Assembly: GCA_003660605.1 (NCBI GenBank)
Contig: QMUN01000060.1
Coordinates: forward strand, 1-5,847
DNA: 5,847 nt
Direction of reading: 5' to 3'
Source of the DNA: Thermococci archaeon
GTDB lineage: Archaea > Methanobacteriota_B > Thermococci > Methanofastidiosales > B48-G16
Shown: positions 1 through 4,176 of the stretch, piece by piece
How positions within the stretch are numbered: position 1 is the stretch's first letter
Layout: each line of letters begins with the position of its first letter
Position numbers and translations under genes: made by a program
The notes under the pieces: generated by a model
Seen by the model: only the letters and a program-made list of their open reading frames with translations
Database searches by the model: none
Told to the model about the DNA's origin: nothing

Positions 1-552
1 AAGAGGAGCTCTATAGTTTTTGGTAAGATAGCCGGGAGTGCTATCGTTGGGCTGTTAATGGCAATTATATACATGCTTGGATTTAGGTATTATATGGGCT
101 CTCTGGGGATGTCTTCAGAAATAAATTTGGCAGATCTTGGATTGACATTGGACATGAAGGATTATTTTCTGGTAGGAACTTCTGTGTTCATAACACTTCT
201 AGCAGCATTATCATTATGTATGATCCTGGGAACATTTGCTGAAAACTATAAGAGCGCACAGACGCTCAACCTTCCAATAGTACTTCTTGCTATTGTCCCC
301 ATGTTTCTGACAATGTTCAAAGATTTTGATACCTTACCGTTGCTATTAAAGATCGTCGTATTTGTGATACCTTTTTCCCATCCGATGATGGCTATGAGGG
401 CTCTTATGTTCGATAATTATCTACTAGTACTGAGTGGTATTTGTTATGTAGTGATCTTTTCAGCAGCAATGATGTGGATTATTGTAAGGATATTCAGTAC
501 CGAGAAAGTATTGACAGCAAAGATTTCTTTAAAGATACCGAAATTCAGGTAG
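1..552 (+). CDS. ABC-2 type transporter permease, C-terminal part (5' truncated by window edge)
   Basis: The frame is open from base 1, so the gene begins upstream; the ATG at 58 is internal and not the start. The visible 183 residues hold about five hydrophobic segments (roughly visible residues 8-32, 55-79, 89-106, 114-134 and 140-164), ending in a short basic cytoplasmic tail. The order of segments, the polar AENYKSAQ stretch between segments 2 and 3, and the IPFSHP motif before the last helices fit the NatB/ABC-2 membrane family, whose members form the membrane half of exporters together with a separate ATPase. The ATPase would be expected just upstream, outside the window. The substrate cannot be told. 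The gene ends 1 bp before the DUF371 gene, so the two are probably co-transcribed. The family call is by resemblance; the polytopic membrane nature is directly visible. Confidence 0.82.
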   Translation, partial: KRSSIVFGKIAGSAIVGLLMAIIYMLGFRYYMGSLGMSSEINLADLGLTLDMKDYFLVGTSVFITLLAALSLCMILGTFAENYKSAQTLNLPIVLLAIVPMFLTMFKDFDTLPLLLKIVVFVIPFSHPMMAMRALMFDNYLLVLSGICYVVIFSAAMMWIIVRIFSTEKVLTAKISLKIPKFR

Positions 553-553
553 T

Positions 554-955
554 ATGATCGTTATTAAAGCAAGGGGACATCCTAATATAAAAGCGACACA
601 CAGAACAACAATAGAGGTAACTAAGGATAACTATCTAACAGGCAGAGGAGACTGTATTCTCGGGATCGATGCAGATAAATCTCTAAAAGATATGAAGGAG
701 TTTCTGGATCAGAACAAAAAAAGGGAGATAAAAGTGGATCTTGTGGTGGAGAACCTTGTTGAGAGTATAAAAGGGTATCTTGACCCCAGATTAACTTTTT
801 TGGATGAAAAAGATATTGTGATAAGGAAAAGTTCATATATATGCGACAGAACATTAATGATACATGCAAGCAAATCTGCCGCTGAAATAAATAGAAAAAT
901 AATACGGAAATTAAGAGAGAGAAAGGAGATGACCTTAAGAATTTCTGTAATCTAA
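554..955 (+). CDS. DUF371 family protein (conserved archaeal, function unknown)
   Basis: A 133-residue soluble protein with no signal peptide or membrane segment. The N-terminal half carries the hallmark pattern of DUF371: GHPN at 8-11, THRTTIEVT at 15-23 and LTGRGDCILGI at 28-38. The C-terminal half has DRTLMIHASKSAAEINR near 98-114, leading into a basic helix. The His, Thr and Cys-containing motifs look like a conserved pocket or fold core, but I know of no established activity for the family. The length is normal and the gene appears intact. The start is the ATG 1 bp after the permease stop; a weak AGGT (547-550) precedes it, so translation is probably coupled to the permease. It converges on sepF with 7 bp between stop codons. 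Being next to a transporter need not mean a shared function. Confidence 0.88.
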   Translation: MIVIKARGHPNIKATHRTTIEVTKDNYLTGRGDCILGIDADKSLKDMKEFLDQNKKREIKVDLVVENLVESIKGYLDPRLTFLDEKDIVIRKSSYICDRTLMIHASKSAAEINRKIIRKLRERKEMTLRISVI

Positions 956-962
956 CTTTTGT

Positions 963-1364
963 TCATTTTTCTCTGTAAATTCTTATGTTGGCAGGCGTTA
1001 CTAAGATTCTTGAGTCACCTATACCCACTATGTCGCCTCCAATACCTTTGCAAATTCCCTTAAGCTGTTCTATGAGCCTTCTAAGTTCCCCCGGGTCTCT
1101 TTCAGCTATGGGAGTCACATTTCCAAGAACTATGTTTCCATCATTTAATTCTTTCGTGATTTTCTGGATATCCGACTCATTTCTGATCGTCATGGGCTTT
1201 ACGTATGTGATACCAAACTCCAGGAAATCTTTGCTTGTGAGGATATCTTCCTCATATTCTATGCCTTCTATCCCTCTTAAATCCGTTGTTTTCGTCTCTT
1301 TTTCTTCTTTCTTTTCTACTTTTTTTAGTTTTCTATCACCAAAAATTTCACTTAACCTTGGCAT
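963..1364 (-). CDS. sepF: SepF-like cell division protein (FtsZ membrane anchor)
   Basis: A 133-residue protein with archaeal SepF architecture. Residues 1-10 (MPRLSEIFGD) could form the short amphipathic membrane-targeting helix. Residues 11-30 are a highly charged Lys/Glu linker, probably disordered. The SepF (DUF552) core spans about 54-131, beginning with ITYVKPM, with GNIVLGNVTPIAERDP in the middle, then an IGGD turn at 108-111 and ILVTPANIRIYREK at the end. In archaea with FtsZ, SepF binds the FtsZ tail and holds the ring at the inner membrane face. The ATG is fixed by a strong Shine-Dalgarno sequence six bases upstream, which lies inside the last codons of the preceding gene, so translation is very likely coupled to it. 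No separate promoter is evident. No ftsZ is in the window. Length and core look complete. Confidence 0.88.
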   Translation of the reverse strand: MPRLSEIFGDRKLKKVEKKEEKETKTTDLRGIEGIEYEEDILTSKDFLEFGITYVKPMTIRNESDIQKITKELNDGNIVLGNVTPIAERDPGELRRLIEQLKGICKGIGGDIVGIGDSRILVTPANIRIYREK

Positions 1365-1368
1365 GATA

Positions 1369-2631
1369 TTACCTCCTCTGATAGATTACTATCAAAACTA
1401 AAAACGTAATAACTATATAAAAAATTATATTTGTTTTTGAAAAGACACCTCCTGTACCTCCACTGAAAATAGGTTTTTCTGGTGACTCTGGAGGCGGCGT
1501 TTTTCCTTCCTGTATACTTTTTGCTGCTTCCTCACATATATCCGCCATGAGACAGTAGTTAGCCTTGTCATAATACTCTTTGGCTTTAAGGTAATATTCC
1601 CTCGCCTTTGTTCCATCTCCCGCAAAGTAATAATGCTGTGCAAGCTCAAAATTCTCATTTCCCTGGATCTCAAATATCTTTCTCTCGATTTTTAAAGCCA
1701 TATTAACATTTCCTGATTGCTCATACATATTCTTTGCATTTATATAAAACTCTTTCGCTTTGGAATAATTACAGCTTTCAAAATGCTCCTGCGCTTTGGC
1801 ATAAAGAGAATAAGCCTCATTTCTGACTTCTATAGTAACTTCTTCCTCGATGAAAAATTCTTTGTTATATCTATCGTGGTATTTTGCCTGGATGGAGATC
1901 GTATAGATGCCCACACCCACTTCATTGAGGTATATCCTGTACTTCCCAGAGATCTCCTGCCCCCCAACGAGTTCATTTATACTTTCAGGAGTTTCACTTT
2001 CGTAATCAAAATAGAGATTATCTGAAAATATTGAAAGAGAGATATTGTACACAGAGATCGTGCCCGCATTCTTTAACTTAAAAGGCACATCCAGAACTGT
2101 AGTGATTATACCACAGTCTTCTGCTTGGATTAAGAACGATTTGATATCCAATGTTAATAAGATAGAGGGTGTTGTTCTGAATATATCTATGTACGCATAA
2201 AGTGGGGGATCTGATACAAATGGTACACACCCCTCTTCGCATCTTCCCTCCAACACATCTAAAACTATGGGAATCTCAAGCTTCATTGCAGGTATCGATT
2301 CAGTAGTCTTTATCTTGAGTGTCACTGTCTCCTCGTCGTTTACCTCCATTAGATGAGGAAGTTTCTGCTCTCCTACGATAATATCTATGTATTGGAGTAC
2401 GGCTTCAGGGATCATGAGAGTATCGATATATACCTTACCATCATACATTCTCGTCCCTATCGTATTCTTGACTGTAACTATAATCTTTATCTCCTGACCG
2501 GGTAAAGCAGTGGGAGGTGCATTTATTGTCATCAAAGGGGGCTTAGGAAGCCCCTGTTCTTGAGCATTAAACATCACAGCTGAGTTTGATAGAATGATAA
2601 TCAGGAAAATTATCAAATATTTTTTATTCAT
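1369..2631 (-). CDS. Exported, C-terminally anchored protein with Ig-like and TPR-like regions
   Basis: A 420-residue protein of no family I can name. Residues 1-23 form a typical signal peptide (Lys-Lys, then an Ile/Leu-rich core ending near FNAQ). Residues 34-125 and about 157-270 look like two beta-rich Ig/CARDB-type domains, as in many archaeal surface proteins; PGQEIKIIVTVKN near 44-56 is the usual opening strand. Two TPR-like helical repeats follow (about 271-306 and 325-359), each with AQ...F/Y...KA(K/R)E(F/Y)Y..AK.(M/Y)Y spacing. A Pro/Gly-rich linker (376-400) leads to a single membrane helix (401-417) and a QRR tail. This topology puts everything but the tail outside the cell. Cysteines at 131, 135, 173, 287, 360 and 366 could form disulfides; sequons lie at N196 and N288. 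It is the first gene of a two-gene unit with sepF, behind a TATA box that predicts a leaderless message. Confidence 0.85.
   Translation of the reverse strand: MNKKYLIIFLIIILSNSAVMFNAQEQGLPKPPLMTINAPPTALPGQEIKIIVTVKNTIGTRMYDGKVYIDTLMIPEAVLQYIDIIVGEQKLPHLMEVNDEETVTLKIKTTESIPAMKLEIPIVLDVLEGRCEEGCVPFVSDPPLYAYIDIFRTTPSILLTLDIKSFLIQAEDCGIITTVLDVPFKLKNAGTISVYNISLSIFSDNLYFDYESETPESINELVGGQEISGKYRIYLNEVGVGIYTISIQAKYHDRYNKEFFIEEEVTIEVRNEAYSLYAKAQEHFESCNYSKAKEFYINAKNMYEQSGNVNMALKIERKIFEIQGNENFELAQHYYFAGDGTKAREYYLKAKEYYDKANYCLMADICEEAAKSIQEGKTPPPESPEKPIFSGGTGGVFSKTNIIFYIVITFLVLIVIYQRR
1371..1377 (-). promoter_or_regulatory. Shine-Dalgarno site of sepF, embedded in the end of the upstream gene
   Basis: On the minus strand this reads AGGAGGT, a near-perfect anti-16S match, six bases before the sepF ATG. 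The same bases encode the final two Arg codons and the first base of the TAA stop of the surface-protein gene. Ribosomes finishing the first gene would therefore sit on the sepF initiation site, which supports translational coupling and fixes the sepF start. Confidence 0.85.
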
Positions 2632-2654
2632 ACAGAGTTTAGTGTTCCAGAAAG

Positions 2655-2665
2655 TATATAAATTT
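2655..2665 (-). promoter_or_regulatory. TATA box for the surface protein-sepF unit
   Basis: On the minus strand this reads AAATTTATATA, a near-consensus archaeal TATA box preceded by an A-rich stretch that could serve as BRE. Its centre is about 29 bases from the ATG at 2631, so transcription should begin within a few bases of the start codon. No Shine-Dalgarno sequence lies before that ATG, consistent with a leaderless or nearly leaderless mRNA. Confidence 0.72.
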
Positions 2666-2688
2666 TTTGGATGGGTGATCGAGTAACA

Positions 2689-2696
2689 TTTTTATT
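2689..2696 (+). promoter_or_regulatory. Probable TATA box for the 143-aa protein gene (divergent promoter)
   Basis: TTTTTATT is centred about 25 bases upstream of the ATG at 2718, the spacing expected for an archaeal leaderless transcript; no Shine-Dalgarno sequence precedes that ATG. The match to consensus is weaker than for the opposite-facing box. The two boxes lie back to back within the 86-bp divergent spacer, about 24 bases apart, so a regulator binding between them could affect both directions. The rest of the spacer shows no clear operator. Confidence 0.5.
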
Positions 2697-2717
2697 CTCT
2701 GGAAACTTATTACGCAT

Positions 2718-3149
2718 ATGCATGAAAAAAAAGTATATTTTATTCAGCCCTCAATAACATACCACTCTAGAACAGAAAGATTTTGCTTGAAATTAATAAA
2801 ATCCGAGCTTGGAGAAGATATGGATATAACAAATCCAGCAAATTTAAGTATGAAACGCATTAAACAGTGGAAAGAAGAGATAAAAGAAATTGATACTGTA
2901 GTTGGCCTGGCTCTGGAGAATAAATACACAATAAGTGTATGGACTGTTCTGGAATATGCCGAAAGCTTAAAAAAGCCAATATACACTATAAAAGTTGGAG
3001 AAACTACATTCAAATGGGATGAAGGGATACAGAAGGATGTGGAAAAGCTCTCTCTGGAAGAAACAAGAAAATTTACAAGAAAAATTACATTGGGAGATGG
3101 GAAACATATGTTGAGGGGGCTGATCTTTGGGAAAAGAAGTAAATATTAA
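2718..3149 (+). CDS. Small protein resembling nucleoside 2-deoxyribosyltransferase-like Rossmann proteins; function unknown
   Basis: A 143-residue soluble protein. The layout suggests a small alpha/beta nucleotide-binding fold: a first strand VYFIQPS (6-12) followed by a Tyr/His/Arg-rich turn and a helix; an ITNP stretch (37-40); IDTVVGLAL (58-66), where D59 sits where such proteins keep an acidic residue; and TISVWTVLEYAESLKKPIY (71-89), which matches the pattern G/S-x-x-x-E-x-x-x-A-x-x-x-x-K-P of the 2-deoxyribosyltransferase/DUF4406-like superfamily, with E79 in the catalytic Glu position. The C-terminus is basic. The usual Gly before the Glu-bearing helix is not obvious, so the relationship and any activity are uncertain. 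It starts behind its own TATA box, without a Shine-Dalgarno sequence, and its stop lies 9 bases before the ALG7-like gene, so the two probably form one unit. Confidence 0.68.
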   Translation: MHEKKVYFIQPSITYHSRTERFCLKLIKSELGEDMDITNPANLSMKRIKQWKEEIKEIDTVVGLALENKYTISVWTVLEYAESLKKPIYTIKVGETTFKWDEGIQKDVEKLSLEETRKFTRKITLGDGKHMLRGLIFGKRSKY

Positions 3150-3152
3150 GGA
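3148..3152 (+). promoter_or_regulatory. Shine-Dalgarno site of the ALG7-like gene, overlapping the upstream stop codon
   Basis: AAGGA lies six bases before the ATG at 3159 and overlaps the TAA stop of the preceding gene. This supports the chosen start and coupled translation within the pair. The site is part of a short symmetric sequence (3148-3158) whose one-base centre is too tight for a hairpin. Confidence 0.6.
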
Positions 3153-3158
3153 ATCCTT

Positions 3159-4049
3159 ATGATCGCGATAATTGTTTTTATTTCCACCTTAATACTGACA
3201 TACCTTATTGGAAAATATATGAGATCTATTGGAAGAGTAGGAAAAGATCTGCACAAGCCTTACGATGTATATCTGCCTGAATCGTGCGGGATCGCTTTTA
3301 TAATCCCCTACATGGTCTTTTTATTGTATGTACATGAGTTTTATTTTTTTATAACTCTTGGTTTAATATGTCTGACAGGACTTTATGATGACTTTAGGGG
3401 CATCTCTCATAGGAACAAAGTTATTCTATGTTTTCTGGCCGGGATACCTCTGATTTTTTCTGTAGAAAATAGAGGAATAAATTTTATAGTATCTGAAATC
3501 GATTTCTCATATCTTTACTATATTCTGGTACCTATAGGAATAACTGCTGCTGCAAACTCTACAAATATTCTCGCAGGATTCAACGGTGAAGCCGTTGGAA
3601 GCGGGATAATTGCCAGTTCAGCATTAGCGATATCGATAATAGTAATTGGAGAAGATTATTCCATAATACTCCCATTTATAGCATCATTGATAGCTTTTTT
3701 ACTTTTCAATAAATATCCGTCAAAAGTTTTTCCCGGAGATGCAGGGACGTTAGGAATAGGGTGCGTAATCGCAGGTATAGGAATATTGTATAAAATGGAG
3801 TTTATAGCGGCTGTATGTTTGTTTCCTCAGATACTGGAGTTTCTCCTGAAACTTAAAGTAAGGTTTTCCGGGAAATCTTATGGTCCTACAAAGATAGAGA
3901 ATGGAGTTCTCGTTCCCCCAAAATACCTCTCTGTCGCCAACTTTCTTACATCCCATTTCCATCTTGACGAAAAAAAGTTAGTTTTATATATATGGACGAT
4001 TTCAGCTACTTTTGGTAGCATTGCAGTATGTTTATCCTTTTTTTATTAG
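3159..4049 (+). CDS. ALG7/DPAGT1-like UDP-GlcNAc:dolichyl-phosphate GlcNAc-1-phosphate transferase
   Basis: A 296-residue polytopic membrane enzyme of the polyprenyl-phosphate hexose-1-phosphate transferase superfamily (MraY/WecA/ALG7). Motifs appear in order: GKDLHK (28-33) with PESCG (40-44), matching the eukaryotic ALG7 pattern GxDLxK...PESxG rather than the bacterial PTxGG; the metal-binding Asp pair in LYDDFRGISHRNK (75-87); NSTNILAGFNGEAVGSG (133-149); and NKYPSKVFPGDAG (184-196) with the catalytic-loop D194. The late segment IENGVL (246-251) also resembles the eukaryotic C-terminal part. About ten hydrophobic stretches are visible. The expected reaction moves GlcNAc-1-phosphate from UDP-GlcNAc to dolichyl phosphate, starting a lipid-linked glycan; archaeal relatives such as Methanococcus AglH serve this role. 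The UDP-sugar actually used is not shown by sequence, and the basic donor-binding loop is altered. Adjacent glmS fits, since it supplies the pathway to UDP-GlcNAc. Confidence 0.88.
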   Translation: MIAIIVFISTLILTYLIGKYMRSIGRVGKDLHKPYDVYLPESCGIAFIIPYMVFLLYVHEFYFFITLGLICLTGLYDDFRGISHRNKVILCFLAGIPLIFSVENRGINFIVSEIDFSYLYYILVPIGITAAANSTNILAGFNGEAVGSGIIASSALAISIIVIGEDYSIILPFIASLIAFLLFNKYPSKVFPGDAGTLGIGCVIAGIGILYKMEFIAAVCLFPQILEFLLKLKVRFSGKSYGPTKIENGVLVPPKYLSVANFLTSHFHLDEKKLVLYIWTISATFGSIAVCLSFFY

Positions 4050-4105
4050 AGAAAAAACTATTCTGAAATGAAAAAACACTTTATTGCTATAGAGTTTGAT
4101 TTTTT
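4038..4105 (+). terminator. Probable T-rich transcription terminator after the ALG7-like gene
   Basis: Archaeal RNA polymerase stops at T-runs on the non-template strand. Seven Ts occur at 4038-4044, across the last codons, and six more at 4100-4105. The second run lies in the loop of a weak five-pair inverted repeat (AGTTT at 4093-4097, AAACT at 4106-4110), which is unlikely to matter. The new promoter that follows supports an end of transcription here, but the exact site is a guess. Confidence 0.4.
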
Positions 4106-4137
4106 AAACTGAAAAAAAGAAAGGAAAAAAGGATTTT

Positions 4138-4155
4138 GAAGGAAAATTTTATATA
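4138..4155 (+). promoter_or_regulatory. Strong glmS promoter (BRE and TATA box) predicting a leaderless mRNA
   Basis: A purine-rich GAAGGAAAA (4138-4146), suitable as a BRE, is followed directly by TTTTATATA (4147-4155), a near-consensus archaeal TATA box. The box centre is about 25 bases before the glmS ATG, placing the transcription start at or next to the A of the ATG. No Shine-Dalgarno sequence precedes the start, as expected for a leaderless message. The remainder of the 127-bp spacer is A/T-rich, with no ORF or structured RNA that I can see. Confidence 0.75.
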
Positions 4156-4176
4156 TTGCCTATTTGAATTTAAAAC

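Noticed and set aside
923..931. Shine-Dalgarno-like AAGGAG with an ATG near the end of the DUF371 gene
   Set aside because: The ATG is in frame with DUF371 and gives only eight residues, and the spacing to the ATG is too short for initiation.
985..1401. Plus-strand ORF of 138 codons across sepF
   Set aside because: It is the antisense of sepF, whose protein matches a known family and has a strong ribosome-binding site; the ORF product is Ser/Phe/Pro-rich with no motif.
1425..2025. Other ORFs inside the surface-protein gene (minus 1425-1673, plus 1717-2025)
   Set aside because: They overlap a coherent signal-peptide, Ig-like, TPR-like and membrane-helix reading frame; neither has a promoter, ribosome site or recognisable domain.
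2714..2721. Palindrome GCATATGC across the start of the 143-aa protein gene
   Set aside because: Short, AT-rich and occurring once; nothing marks it as an operator. The second ATG at 2722 is in another frame that stops quickly.
4050..4176. Possible glmS ribozyme/riboswitch upstream of glmS
   Set aside because: The bacterial glmS ribozyme is about 150 nt or more of structured leader; here the TATA box predicts transcription starting at the ATG, and the spacer is A/T-rich without conserved pairing.
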